Assembly (NCBI RefSeq): GCF_947179165.1
Contig: NC_077247.1
Span: 16,909,501-16,973,500, forward strand
Reading direction: 5' to 3'
Origin: Solanum dulcamara
Taxonomy: Eukaryota; Streptophyta; Magnoliopsida; Solanales; Solanaceae
Length of the DNA stretch: 64,000 nt
In this document: positions 44,794 through 57,054 of the stretch, piece after piece
Numbering within the stretch: position 1 is the first letter of the stretch
How the letters are laid out: every line of letters starts with the position of its first letter
Made by a program: the position numbers and the translations under genes
Notes under the pieces: generated by a model
The model's database searches: none
What the model saw: the letters and a program-made list of their open reading frames with translations, nothing else
Told to the model about the DNA's origin: nothing

Positions 44794-45762
44794 TATATTA
44801 TGAAACAATATAGAAAAAATATTATACGTTAGTACTATAGAATGTACTGAGAATGTAGAATGTGCAATGCATGACATAAAATGTGATAATACAACGACTA
44901 AGCTGAAACATAATGAAATTCTTTTAAAATCATCATTAGGAGCCTAAAACATGGTTAATACAATATTCATATGAAAATCATAAGAGAGTCATAATGAGAA
45001 CATAACATAGTGATAGTCATAAGTCATAGGGAGAGATACCATTAACCGACATAAACCATGAGACTATAATATGGAGTTAAGTGTCTTCCCTACACTGAAA
45101 ATAAGTTGTCCTACTTGCCAAGGTAAGGACCATGAACATTGTGTAAGTGGATCCACTAAGCTACTTAAGGAATCAAGACTCAACTAACGGGTGATCCTTT
45201 TCTCCTATAGTGGCACATAGTGGTACTAGGGGATTGCTTCTACAGACCCATCCTGTAATAACTAGAGAGCCTCCATCCCAAAATCCACTCGTTGCTAGGT
45301 GATTATCTCAACTAAATATCATAAATAAACATGAACATATCTTTGTCTTAGAAAATGATAAGAATCTAGTAATACCAAATTAATCATTACATACTTTATT
45401 CATAAGAATAGATCTTTTAATATATCATAATCTCATAATATATTCATAGAATATACTTATCTAAAGCATCATAATCATGATACGCTTTTTCATAAAATTC
45501 ATATCGATACTTTATCGAGAGGCATCTTTAGATCATAGTTCATAAAAATGATAGTGCATGAATGACTTCAAAACATGGATCATAATCATAAAATAGGCAT
45601 AGTGCATGAGTTCATGTGAAATTCATCAAAAACATATAATTACAGTCAATTTATGGATAATAAGATCATTGAGATTGAGTGAGAGAATAATCAATTGAAC
45701 CCAATGCAAGATCATCAAAACCCTAGAAAATTGGATTGAAATTAATGGCCCCTCATAAGGCT

Positions 45763-46106
45763 AGGAGAAAGTGTAGATCTCCGATTGGTTGGTTTGAAAT
45801 TGGTGAAGAAGAGTTGATAAGGACAGACATGGTTTACCAGGCTATGGAGAAGGTTAAACTTATCCAAGAGAGTATGAAATCATGAAGAGTTGTCGAAAGT
45901 CCTACATTGATGTTAGGCGGAGAGATTTTGAGTTTGAAGTAAATAATTGAGTTTACTTGAAGGTTTCACCCATGAAGGATGTCATGAGATTTACGAAGAA
46001 AGGGAAGCTCAACCCTTGTTATAGTAGTCCCTACTAGATTTTAAAAAGGATTGGTAATGTATCTTATTACTTAGAGCTATCACCTAAGTTAGTGGTTGTC
46101 CATCCA
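45763..46106 (+). pseudogene. gypsy pol C-terminal fragment
   Basis: Plus-strand text includes SPIGWFEIGEEELI (near 45778), VYQAMEKVKLIQESMKS and, in a shifted frame, KGSSTLVIVVP-type remnants of the 'KGKLSPRY' segment. It ends at 'gtggttgtccatcc', equivalent to 'VHP', where a minus-orientation LTR starts at 46107. It is cut on both sides. Confidence 0.7.
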
Positions 46107-48218
46107 TGTCACGACCAAGCTAGGCCCTAGGTGTGACACGGCGATTGGAAACTCGAAGGACTCCAATAAATCCATCTTACGTATCATACATGAACACATA
46201 CAAGGAATAATAAGCATCATATCAAATAGACTAGAAAAATGCGGAAGTACAATAGTCAATTCAATATGACAACATAAGCCAATATACAAGACGTCCAACA
46301 AGCCTTTACATAGTCAATATGGGCAGGGTTTAAGACATGTCCTCAATATGAGCGGGGGTTAAGACATGTACCTAGGTCACCTTCAATGGAAAGAAAAAAA
46401 CTCAAAGGGGAATAAAGTCATAGAGTCTTGCCCTCGACAAATGAGGAATCACCAATAACTAGGAATAGGATCAACTCTAGCCACGAAGATGAGAAGTGGA
46501 ATGGTTTTCCAACCCTACATTTTGATACAATGTAGGAAAAGGTATGCGTTAATATGTTTGAATGTACTAAATATGCGGGAATGGTACGCAATATAAAACA
46601 TGAGATGCAATGATATATTAATTTACATACTATAAAATAATAAGGAAAGTCATGAGAAAACCATAATTGATGAAAGCATTTGAAAGACATAAGTGAGATC
46701 ATAAAGAGTACATAAAAAGAGTATACATATATGGGATAGAATCATAACCGACAATAAGACCATATGAGCTATAACATGGAATTCGATGTAAATCCCACAT
46801 CTAGAAGAGAGAGGCTACTTGCCGAGGTAGACTCCGTGAGAACATCATAGCATCATAACCTATATGTGGATCCACTAGCTAGGCCATATCGATATCATAA
46901 ACCTACACGGGCAACATAGTTAGGGACTATATTGGGCTACCAGGATTCCCTTGGGTAACAACTTTTGGCCACCAGACCGAACCCTACCTAAAAGTCTACT
47001 CGATGCTCAGTCAAATCCCATGAAATACATATCATAAATCATACTTAACATATAACATATAATCGTAATCTTGTTCATATAGTTCATAGTTCATAGAATA
47101 GCTCAATTCATAACATACTTGTAATGTGGGTATAAGACTTCTACCATCACCATCGTACTTTCATGAGAAATAGCATTAGGTTCCTAGGTCACCATTTAAG
47201 GATCCTAAGTCACCTTTTATCATAAAATTTCATGTAAATCATGTGTTGAAACATACTTGAAATCATAATTGAATAATCGTACTTGAAAGTAACATCATGC
47301 AAGAGTCTTTGTAAATCAAGTTAAAATCATGCCATTAAGTAGTAACTCATGGTTAGTTGAGAGAAAAAATCATAAATAAAACACAATTCATGCACTTGAA
47401 AGAGTAGTTGGAGAGAGGCATAGATCAAATACGCAGAAGGAATACTGAAGGGAAGAACATCGGCTATGGCGTGCTGCTGGCGCACCGCGTCAGACCCAAA
47501 ACTACTGGGGATTTTGTCTTGGCGTGATGGTGGCACGCCGCCCTAGCATTTCCCCAACGAATTTTCTAGATTTTCAATAGTTTCCAAGAGTATTCATCAA
47601 TCCATAATGAAAATCATATTCCCTAAATAGCAATATAGAAATTTCATATGAAAATCTATCAATTCCATCCAATCATTATCAATTTATGTTAAAAATAAAT
47701 TTGAAATCACAAAATAAATCTTAGTTCATGCAATTAATTAGAAATTGAGAAAACCCACAAAATATTTATTTCAAATTCATTAAAGATTTGAGGAATTCTT
47801 TGAACTCTATGGGTGAAAGGTTCCCATGGATGAACACCCACATACCTTGAATAATTTTCTTGAGAAAAACTTGGAAATCAATGGAGAATTTGGAAGAATC
47901 CTTGCTTGATCGTCAATGGAGGTTTTTAGAGCCTTTTTTTGTAGAGAGAAAAATTTTGGTGATGGATGAATTCTGATAGAATAATGGGAATTGGGGTAAT
48001 AAATAGATTAGGAATCTAGTTCAAAAGTAGTCTAGGTTCATTCTCTACTAGATAGAGAAAAAGTCCATATTATCCTTGAATGAAAATATTATTATATACA
48101 TATACTTTTCGAAAACCCCATTTTCCCCGAAAATACTTGACCCAACAATAAACCCACCGAGGTCACTTAATTACCTTATTATATCATATTCTAACCTTCA
48201 AATGCCCGGAATATTATA
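46107..48218 (-). repeat. 3' LTR of the minus-strand element
   Basis: Low end tgtcacgaccaagctag, high end 'tcaaatgcccggaatattat', so the LTR start is mutated from TGTAATACC. About 2.1 kb. It is related to 3374-5261, sharing 'tcacatcatgagaa'-like AT-rich blocks and the 'cccacataccttga' box (47838-47854). Confidence 0.8.
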
Positions 48219-48235
48219 ATATCTCCCCCTTGAGG
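48219..48235 (-). other. Polypurine tract
   Basis: Minus strand: 'cctcaagggggagatat', the usual purine run before the LTR start; the same run occurs at 34163-34175 on the plus strand. Confidence 0.75.
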
Positions 48236-48800
48236 ACATTCATCATCGAATGAGATAGAAGCTAGCTTGAGTAGAGTACAGTGAGAATGTAACAACCCAA
48301 CATGAATGCAACAATGCAACTTCTAAACATCAACATCAATTAAAAATCATTTTCACAGTATGCATGCATATGTCATGACACAAAGAAATCAAACCTAGGA
48401 GTTTGGAGGATTTGAGCATGGATGATAGATACCTTAGGATGAATCGGAAGGAAATAGGTAAAGATATCATTTCATCATGTCCGATTCCACTTCCTATGTA
48501 GTGCTCTCAACTTCTTGATTCCTCCATAAGACTTTAATAGATGCAATTTTCTTGTTTCTCAACTTTTTCACTTGCCAGTCTAAGATTTTCACCGGAACCT
48601 CTCCATAGGTTAAATTTTGTTCAACACCTACACTTTTCATTGGCACAATAGAATGTGGATCACCCACAAACTTCCTCAACATCGATACATGAAATACCGG
48701 ATGAACCGAGGCTAACTCCACAGGCAATTCAAGTTCATAGGCCACCTTACCAATACGCGTTAGGATCCTATACCACTCCTTACCACCATATTCAATCAAC
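48236..48800 (-). pseudogene. Integrase C-terminus of the minus-strand element
   Basis: Minus-strand frame 48799-48494: ILTRIGKVAYELELPVELAS, VHPVFHVSMLRKFVGDPHSI, VKILDWQVKKLRNKKI and SIKVLWRNQEVEST. It is the tail of a chromovirus-type integrase. The frame is open for about 100 residues but lacks the catalytic core. Confidence 0.8.
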
Positions 48801-49200
48801 CTAGAGACCTAAGCAAGAAGCACCCAATTCACCATACATTCACCCATATGCTATCAACACCACATTCAAGCCTAGTTCTATAACCATTCCGATACACTCA
48901 CTTGAAACCCTTAACAAAGAAGATGTCATCACTAGCCTACTATAATCACTCAGACATCAACAACCACACATTAAAGCCTACTATTCTAACCACTTTATAG
49001 CTCCCTTGAAGTCAACATCACTTAAGAATTTTTATATCGACCTTAGCATCTGTACATCCACCTTTACATTAACTCCTACCAAAAGACACACCAATATACT
49101 CTTACCTATCTATTGCACACAACAAGATCCATCCAGTTCTTTCTCTATGTCTATAAGCGTGAATGGAATAAGCATGACACAATTTATCATAATACAAAAC
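48801..49200 (-). other. Unassigned sequence inside the minus-strand element
   Basis: Pyrimidine/A-rich with no retroelement motif in any frame. It lies where the integrase core should be, so it is a decayed or substituted segment. Confidence 0.4.
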
Positions 49201-50361
49201 ACCCACTCTCTTCCCAATCTACCCTAACTCATCCATCGATTACTGTAGGCTCTAATCAATATAATTTCTCTTAGCCATCAATATTTGGAACACATAACTA
49301 AGTACTCCATCTTCCCCTTGTGAGAGAACCTCCATCTCCTTATCAACCACCAATTCCTTAATTTAACTAAAGTTGGATCCATGTCTTGCTTTAATTTTTT
49401 TTTAGCCACTAACAATGATTATTCCGAACCATTTTGAACAAGAACACCACCCTCATTAGGATTATTCAACCTCACCTCTAAAATACCGAATCACAATGGG
49501 GTATAAAACAAAAAAAGTTATAGCAAGATTTTGGGACATATATCAAATCGTATATCAAGGAAAGGAGTATCAAAAGATAATGTGGCCCCCGGATAAAGTA
49601 AAGCATAAACATCAAATTTAAAGACCCGCAACTTACCCATAATCCCATCAGGAGATTCCTCAGCATCTTGCATAGCTTGGAGTGCATAGAACCTATTATG
49701 GCGTAGGGCTCCTCCTTGAATAGATTTCCCTTGAGGACGTCCTTTTGTTCCCTTGTCAGGGCATTCAGAGACCTTGTGCCCCATTTTACCACATCCAATA
49801 TAAGCATTCATACCAACCAAACATTTAACTCAATAGTTTCTCCTACACTCGAAACACTTGGGGATAGTAGAACCACTAAAACCACTGCCTGATTTGGATT
49901 AAGAAAACCCACCTTCGAATTGAGCCCTCTTGGAATCCGTCATCTTTATCTTCTTAAGCTTCTCTCCTTCCATTTGTTTGGCATAGTTCATAAGACGATA
50001 TATGACCATTTCTCTCACAAGCATAGTGGTTCAACATTCTTTAGCAACCAAGTCGGACATTCCCAACATAAATTGGGTCATTAGGGCATGGGGATCTGCA
50101 ACCAAAGAAGGAGCATACTTAGATAGCTTGGTAAACTTAAGGGAATAATCCCTCACACTTATGTTGGCTTGCTTGAGATTAATGAACTCCCTCATCTTCG
50201 CTTGCCTTATCTCATATGGGAAGAAATGGTCAAGAAAAGAAATCTTGAAGTCCTCCCAACCAAAATGACCTTCATCAACTCACTTGAACATTCATTAAGT
50301 ATACAAAACTTGGGCAATACCCTCGAGTTGGTAGGTAGACACTTCGCTTTTTCTTCCAAAG
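49201..50361 (-). pseudogene. gag, protease and RNase H linker remnants
   Basis: Minus strand: decayed gag (50361-49830), a zinc-knuckle variant YIGCGKMGHKVSEC in which the first cysteine is replaced (about 49805-49760), and protease with LRVFKFDVYALLYPGATLSF (49630-49570), where the DSG/DTG core is YPG. Directly downstream (49490-49230) the text jumps to the RNase H-integrase linker (KQDMDPTLVKLRN), showing a deletion of RT and RNase H. Confidence 0.7.
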
Positions 50362-52613
50362 TGTAAGACCCTGGAAGTTAGAAAGAACTAAGACAAGGAT
50401 CATAGGATAAAATCCCAGAGAAATGTAGAAAAATGACACTAGGTGATGACCACAGAAGGCCATCATGGACCGTGGTCCGCACCACACCTTGTAGAAGACT
50501 TTCCAAGGCAAGGTTAATGAGTGACCACCACGGTCCATGTATCTCTTCATGGACCGTGGTGGTCATTCCTGCAGGCCCTCCTATAAGTACTACATAACAC
50601 CAAGGTTCACAGAACGTGATGCCTTTCATGGACCATCAAGGTCTCCATGGAGGAAGTACTGAGACTTTCCCTGAAAATACCAAAATATTTCTTCCAAGTC
50701 ATTTACCATGGGACACCACCACGGGCCGTGGTGTGTAACACAGAACATGATTGGTCCCCCATGAAGCTGAGTCCGGCTAGTTTTAAGAGGGGTATTTTGG
50801 TCTTTTCCTATGTTCTATAAGAAAAGTAAGGTCATTTTGGGGGCTGAATATAACCTATCTAAATAACCTAAACCTTCCAAATCCCTCATTGCTCACATTA
50901 AATCCCCCAAACAAAAGCCCTTTCTCTCAAGGTCTCCTCCATTCTCAAGCAAGATTTTAGGGTTTTCTCAAGGAAGATCAAGTCTCCATTATTTTCAAGG
51001 TTGCATTTGGGTTTTATTTCCCAAGGTATGTGGATCTAATTCATGGTTCTTCCACCTATGGATACCAAGTATTTTTAAACTTAGCAATTCAATTTTAAAT
51101 GTTGAAATCTTATGTGTGTTGATATCATAAAATGGTTGATTTATCAAAGGTCCTTTTATAAAGACATGAAAAGGAGTTTTAAAGTGTGTTGGTGGGTTGC
51201 TTTAAAGATTTTCTAAATTTATATATTACATTACTCTCATGTATGCTATCAAGGATTTGAATGATTTGAAAGTTGATTGAATAGAACACACCTAGTTTTA
51301 TTATGTTACAATGAATTTGAATTGAAACTTTGACTCCAATATGAAAGTTTATGAAAGAAAATATTTATGATCAAAGGGAGCCTTATGAAATGAAAGAATG
51401 ATGAAATGATGGATCCTACTTGTGAAAGGCCAGTTCTCACTTGTGTGAATCAAATGAAAGATTTTAATGAGCTATTCTACCGAATGATGTGTTGGTGATC
51501 TAAAGATATGTAAATGATTATGTTCTTATGTTATATGAGCTCTTCCATGAGATTAACTTAGAACCAAATGGAGAATTGAGGTGGGATTCGGTAAGAGAAT
51601 CCTAGTAGCAACTCCTTGTCTCATTAACTATGTGCCAATATAGGAGCCTTTGTAGGCTTAGGCTATTGGATCCATAAATAGCCCTAAATGTTCAAGAAAT
51701 GAATGAAGTTGATGGAGTTCTACCTTCAAGTAGTCTCCCAGTGCCAATGTAGGGGGTTATGTTGGATTCCATGTAATCGCTCGCATGAGGTGGGATTTGG
51801 TAAGGGAATCCTAATAGAAACTCCTTGTCTCATTAACTATGTGCCAACATAGGAGCCTTTGTGGGCTTAGGCTATTGGATCCACAAATATCCCTAAATGT
51901 TTAAGAAATGAATGAAGTTTATGGAGTTCTACCTTCAAATAGTATCCCTGTGCCAATGTAGGGGGTTATGTTGGATTCCATGTAATAGCTCGTATGGTCT
52001 TAAATATCGTTTGTATCATCTTCCTACAAATGAATATTTCAAATGCTCATTTCTTGATTATCCATGCATGCACTCACTTATGTACTTTTCTTATAAAATT
52101 TTTAATGCTTTTCATTATGATGCATTATTCACATACTTAGCACATTCAAAGTACTAATGCATACTCTTTTGCCTACATCATATCACCATGTAGGGACTGG
52201 TGTTGCTCCATATTTACCTCCATGTGGCTAGTTGATTTGTTGAAGGCTACATAGTTGGTGAGTTCCCATATTTCGGGAACAACATCCCATTTCCTTTCTA
52301 TCTTATGAAGTATAAATACTTTTGAATACCTTTCATGGTTCTTATTTCTATTTCATTGGGGTGATCTAGGGACATGACTTAGCCCCCACCAAGTCTATGT
52401 TTTAGAGGTATTGTTGGACATGTATAAGCAAGGTTTGACTAATTTGGTTTTCATTTAAATGATTCCCTTAGTCCCATTATCCCCTTTATTTCCACTTTTT
52501 ATTAAATGTCAATACCTATAAAAAGCTAAATGAAAGCTAAGAGGATTGGGTGAGGTAGCTCTTGGTGTCTCATTTTTCATGTTGTGTCTAGGCCCTAGGC
52601 TTGGGGCATGACA
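50362..52613 (+). repeat. 5' LTR with an internal 209-bp tandem duplication
   Basis: Starts TGTAAGACCCTGGAAGT, ends GGGGCATGACA; 2252 bp. The U3 part has 'ccaccacggtccatg' repeats. A 209-bp segment starting 'aggtggga' is present twice (51579-51787 and 51788-51996). Confidence 0.85.
51579..51996 (+). repeat. 209-bp direct tandem duplication
   Basis: Both copies begin 'aggtgggatt.ggtaag.gaa' and run through 'ttgtctcattaactatgtgc' to 'ttggattccatgtaat.gctcg'. They differ at roughly 15 sites. Other LTRs of the family have a single copy. Confidence 0.85.
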
Positions 52614-52617
52614 AACT

Positions 52618-52629
52618 TCGTATCAGAGC
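52618..52629 (+). other. Primer binding site, one mismatch
   Basis: TCGTATCAGAGC, with C replacing the second base of the standard TGG start. Confidence 0.75.
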
Positions 52630-52827
52630 TCGAGGTTTTTAATGGTTCTTGGAGTCCAACATACCACGTCGAACGGAGTCTTATTCATTGTTGTGAAGCA
52701 TGCAACAACTATAAATAGGAGACTATAGGACGTTTAGGAAAATTTTCTCTTATTTAAAATTCATGTCGTGTCCTAGAGTGTCCTAAGAATTTCTCTAACT
52801 AACACATCATTTTGTGTCTTCTAGATC

Positions 52828-53516
52828 ATGCCTCCAAGAAGAGTACCACCACCTAGAGGAAAGGTTGAAGATGAGGACCAAGCTCCTTCGATTCCCAAAG
52901 CTCCGCACCATGAGGAAGGAGTGACATATGCAGAATTTTACAACATCACCACTTTATTGGATCAAGACGTAGCCAGCTAAACTAACCAAGGCATTGTTCC
53001 TCTTTTTCCTTAATTGACTACTCCTATTTCTAGGATTAGAGACTTCAAGAGAATGAATCTACCCGAGTTCAATGGTTCTAAAGTAGATGAGGACCCTATG
53101 GAGTTCATTGAGGAGGTTTATCAGATTGTGGCCATCATGGGTGTGCTTCCACATGAAAAAGGCTAAGCTAGTGGCCTATCAACTCAAGGGTGTGGCAAGG
53201 GTTTGGTATAAGCAATGGGTTGTGGAGAGGGGTGAAGATATAGAGCTTATAGAATGGGAAGAATTCAAGGGAGCCTTCCTAGACCATTTCTTTCCTTTGG
53301 AGCTAAGGGAGACAATGATCCAAGAGTTCATCAATCTTTGCCAAGGGGGCATTAGTGTAAGGGAATATGACCTCAAGTTCACTAAATTGTCTAAGTATGC
53401 TCCTTTCATGGTCTCCGACTTAAGGGAAAGGATGAGCAAGTTTATTTATGATATTTCTAGTTTGATATCCCAGGAGTGAAAGACGACCATATTGGTCAAA
53501 GAAATGGACATATCCT
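52828..53516 (+). pseudogene. gag pseudogene (gypsy)
   Basis: ATG at 52828 gives MPPRRVPPPRGKVEDEDQAP, followed by stops at about 52978 and 53012 and one inserted base near 53160. Capsid motifs RMNLPEFNGSKVDEDPMEF, LVAYQLKGVARVWYKQWVV and EFKGAFLDHFFPLELRETMI are well kept (53055-53320). The stretch ends at 'ilVKEMDIS' (53510), before the zinc knuckle. Confidence 0.8.
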
Positions 53517-54205
53517 TTCACAACCCAAGCCTAAGGCCTAAACATGACATAGAGAATGAGACACCCGGAGGTACCTCACCCAACCTCTTAGCATTCATTT
53601 AGATTTCATAGGTAATAACATTAAAACCATAAGCGGAAATAAGGAATAATGGGACTAAGGAAATCAACAAAGCATACGAGTTATTAACAACATTTACATT
53701 ATCTATACTCATAACAACATTTATATTGTCTATTTTTCCAATAATACCTCTAATAATTTAGACTTGGCGGGGGATAAGACATGTCCCTAGCTCACCCTCA
53801 TAATAAAAAGAAATAAGTACCAAAAGGAATCCAAACATTTGTACAAATCATAAGCTAGAAAGGAAAAATGGGTATTCTTCCCGAATCATGGGAACTCAAT
53901 AAGTTAGTAGCCTTCAATGATCAAACTAGCCACAAGGAGGTGAATAGGGAGAAATGCAAGTCCCTACATGGAGATATCATGTAGGCAAAAGAGTATGCAT
54001 TAGTACTTTGAATGTACTAAGTATGTAGGCATGCATGAATATTTGAGAAACATTAGAATATTTGTGTAATATGAAACATAGTGCAATGCATGAATAATCA
54101 TTTAGATGAATAACCTTTAAATATTCATTTTGTGGAAAGATGACTGTATTCAAAATTTAAGACCGTGCGAGCTATTACATGGAATCCAACATAACCCCCT
54201 ACATT
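53517..54205 (-). repeat. LTR fragment, minus orientation
   Basis: Low end 'tttcacaacccaagcctaag' is a degraded LTR end (TGTCAC). It continues in reverse through 'ccctacatggagatatcatg' to 'cataaccccctacatt'. Beyond 54205 the same LTR sequence appears in plus orientation, so the two pieces face each other. Confidence 0.7.
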
Positions 54206-54534
54206 AAATAGCCCTAAATGTTAAGTAAATGAATGAAGTTGATGGAGTTCTAACCAGCAAGTAGTCTCTCCGTGCCAATGTAGTGAGTTATATTGGCTTA
54301 CATGTAATAGCTTCCATGGTCTTAAATATCGATTGTAGTCATCTTCCCACAAATGAATATTTCAAATGCTCATTTCTTGATTGTCCATGAATGCACTCAC
54401 TTATGTTCTTTTCTTATAAATGTCTTAATGCTTCTCATTATAATGAATTGCTCACATACTTAGTACATTCAAAGTAATAATGCATACTCTTTTTCCTATA
54501 TGATATCTCCATGTAGGGATCGCCATTTATCCAC
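54206..54534 (+). repeat. LTR fragment, plus orientation
   Basis: Begins 'aaatagccctaaatgtt' and ends 'tatctccatgtagggat'. It matches the middle of the LTR at 50362-52613 (around 51880-52195). With 53517-54205 it forms a long inverted repeat. Confidence 0.7.
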
Positions 54535-54870
54535 ATGATATCTCCAAAGACACCCCCATAATAGCCACCACCTTGCAGACCTCATCAATGAACTCTTGAG
54601 GATCTTCGTCCATCTTTGAACCATGGAATTCGGGAGGGTTCATCCTTGCAAAATCCCTCACTTTAGAAGCCGGAGTAGGAGCAACAACTCCTTGGTTGGC
54701 CACAACATGAGCTAGTATAGTGATAGCATTCTAGAACTCCGCATTAGTCACTTGGTTAGGCAAAGGATCATTTTCTTGAGGGACCGGAGGAGCTTGGTCT
54801 CCATTAACATTGACCCTTGTTTGCATTGGTGCTCTTCTTGGAGGTATTTTCTGAAAATTACAAGGGACAA
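54535..54870 (-). pseudogene. gag N-terminal fragment
   Basis: Minus strand: the start codon is changed from ATG to ATA before PPRRAPMQTRVNVNG. It then reads APPVPQENDPLPNQVTN, a stop, and RMNPPEFHGSKMDEDPQEF to VAIMGVSLE, where it is cut at 54545. Confidence 0.75.
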
Positions 54871-55049
54871 TTATTAGGACGGGAAGTCTTAGAGTACACT
54901 CTATCGCACAACATAGATCATAAAAGAAGTATAGATTTCCTAAAATGCCTTATAGCCTCCTACTCATAGATGTGGGGAGCTTCACATCCATGAATAAGAC
55001 TTTACTTGACGTGGCATATTAGACTCCCTAGAACGCTCTTAACCTTTGT

Positions 55050-56264
55050 GCTCTGATACTAAGTTTGTCACAAACCAATCTAGGCCCTAGGTGTGACAAG
55101 GTGATCAGAAACCTGAAGGACTCCAACCAATCCATCTTACGTATCATACATGAACACATACAAGGCATAATAAGCATAGAAAAAAATGCAAAAGTACAAA
55201 ATTCAAGTCAAGATGACAACATAAGCCAATACACAAGATATCCTACAAGCCTCTACATAGTCAATATGAGTGGGGGATAAGACTGTCCCTAGCTCACCCT
55301 TAATGGAAAGAAAAAACTCAAAGTGGAATAAAGTAAAGAGTCTTGCCCTCGATAAATGAGGACTCACCAATATCTAGGAATAGGATCAACTTTAGCCATG
55401 AAGATGAGGAGCAGAATGGTCATCCAACCATATATTTTGATACAATGTAGGTGAAGGTATGCATTAGTATATTTGAATGTACTAAATATGCGGGTATGCT
55501 ACGTAATATAAATAATTAGATGCAATGATCCATAAATATACATACTATAAAATTATAAGGAAAGTCATGAGAAACCAATAATTGATGAAAACATTTGAAA
55601 GACATAAGTGAGATCACAAAGAGTACATAACAATAGTATACATATGTGGGATAGATCCATAACCGATAATAAGACCATGCAAGCTATAATATGAAATCCT
55701 ATGTAACTCCAACATCAAGAAGAGAGAGGCTACTTGCATAGGTAGACTCTATGAGAAAATCATAACATCATAAGCTATATCTGGATCCACTAGTTAGAAA
55801 ATGTTGATATCATAAACCTATGCAGGAAACATGGTTAGGGACTGTATGTTGCTGCTAGGATTCCCTTGGGTAACAACTTTTGGTTACTGGATCGAACCCC
55901 ACCAAAAAGTCCTCTTGGTGCTTAGTTAAATCCTGCAGAATACATATCATAAATCATAATTAACATATAATCGTTAGCTTGTTCATAAAGTTCATAGTTC
56001 ATAGAATAGCTCAATTCATAACATACTTGTAATGTGGGTATAAGCCTTGCACCATTACAATATTACATTCATGAGAAATATCATTAGGTTCCTAGGTCAC
56101 CATTTAAGGATCCTAAGTCACCTCTTGTCATAAACTTACATCTAAATCATGTGTTGAAATATACTTGAAATCATGATTGAATAATCGTAGTTCAAAGTAA
56201 CATCAAGCATGAGTCTTTGTAAATAAAGTTAAAATCATGCCATTAAGTAGTAACTCATGTTTAG
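55050..56264 (-). repeat. Primer site and truncated 5' LTR of a minus-strand element
   Basis: A degraded primer site (minus strand TAGTATCAGAGC, 55061-55050) precedes the LTR end at 55066 ('tgtcacaaaccaatctagg'). The LTR follows the sequence of 46107-47345 up to about 56264, where it stops; the U3 start is lost. Confidence 0.7.
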
Positions 56265-56481
56265 TTTCCTTGAGTTTGTAAGTATTGGGCTTTGAAGTAT
56301 TAATTACTTTGCGATTTCTGGTCATTCTTGTTATTCGGTGATGGTGCACTTACTGATGATGGTGCATAACCTGAACACATCCTCTAAAAGAAAAACTGGT
56401 TGCCATTACCACTCTTCTAGTGGTTAGTATCGTTTCTTTCCAAACTCACTTTCTTATGTTGGTGCTCCTCCCTATCTTTCT
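56265..56481. other. Unassigned segment between LTRs
   Basis: About 217 bp unlike the surrounding repeats, with a possible short open frame reading KRKTGCHYHSSSG. Nothing is recognised. It could be a remnant of the older sequence the elements landed in. Confidence 0.35.
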
Positions 56482-57054
56482 GTAAGACCCCGTAAGTCGA
56501 AAATTCAAAATAAAGGGAAAATTTATAGAAAAGTTGACTGCCCTATAGTTTACGAGCCCACCTATGAGTCGTAAGTGATCTATGAGTCATAGGAGCGACT
56601 TGTAGAGAGGGAGTTGAGGGAAGAAAAATAAGCTAAGGATCAGAGATTTCTTACTGCCCTATAATTTCTTAGGGTTTACTCTATTTTCTACTTAATAGTA
56701 TGAATCATGATTAAACCATTGATTATTGGTCTATTTTGATGCAATGTGAATTCAAATGCATGAAATGATCGATTACAAGTGTCTTCTCTATTTGATTTCT
56801 TAAATGCTTTTCTTGAGATTCATTGTGGGTTATTCAATCCATGATTTTAAATTAATTAATTCCCTAATGTTTATGCATGATGTCCATTACTCACATGTTG
56901 AAGGTTGCATTGAATTTAACCTATCTAATTTCACTCTATTTTCATGAAAGTATGATGTTAAAGTTATGGACTCCAACTTAATATTTATGAAAGCTAATGA
57001 TTATGATTATGGGAGTCTTTTGAATGAAAGGATGAATGTTGGTATGAGTCTTTT
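56482..57054 (+). repeat. LTR fragment cut by the next element
   Basis: Begins TGTAAGACCCCGTAAGTC, a clear LTR start, and carries 'gagcccacctatgagtcg' U3 words. It ends where the LTR at 57055 begins. The order within the fragment suggests an internal deletion near 56650. Confidence 0.6.

Larger units (their letters stand above)
39080..45762 (-). repeat. Minus-orientation LTR split by a nested LTR retrotransposon
   Basis: The outer LTR begins tgtgacgacccacgctag at 39080 and is interrupted at 39489. It resumes at 44794 with 'tatattatgaaacaatatag', exactly where the related fragment at 33595-34066 continues. It then runs to about 45762, where pol sequence begins. The inner element is therefore younger than this LTR. 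Confidence 0.7.
46107..50361 (-). mobile_element. Minus-strand gypsy element, internally deleted
   Basis: From high to low coordinates: gag remnant, protease, RNase H/integrase linker, integrase C-terminus, polypurine tract, 3' LTR (48218-46107). Gag is cut at 50361 by the plus-strand LTR starting at 50362. RT and most of RNase H are missing. It landed in the pol fragment that ends at 46106. Confidence 0.8.
50362..53516 (+). mobile_element. Plus-strand gypsy element: LTR, primer site and gag
   Basis: LTR 50362-52613, primer site 52618-52629, gag from 52828. The element is cut at 53516 by a minus-orientation LTR fragment, and no pol remains here. It inserted into the gag of the minus-strand element to its left. 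Confidence 0.85.

Noticed and set aside
48996..49227. 73-residue plus-strand frame with Thr/Ser-rich text
   Set aside because: It lies antisense to the linker region of a minus-strand element and shows no signal peptide or domain.
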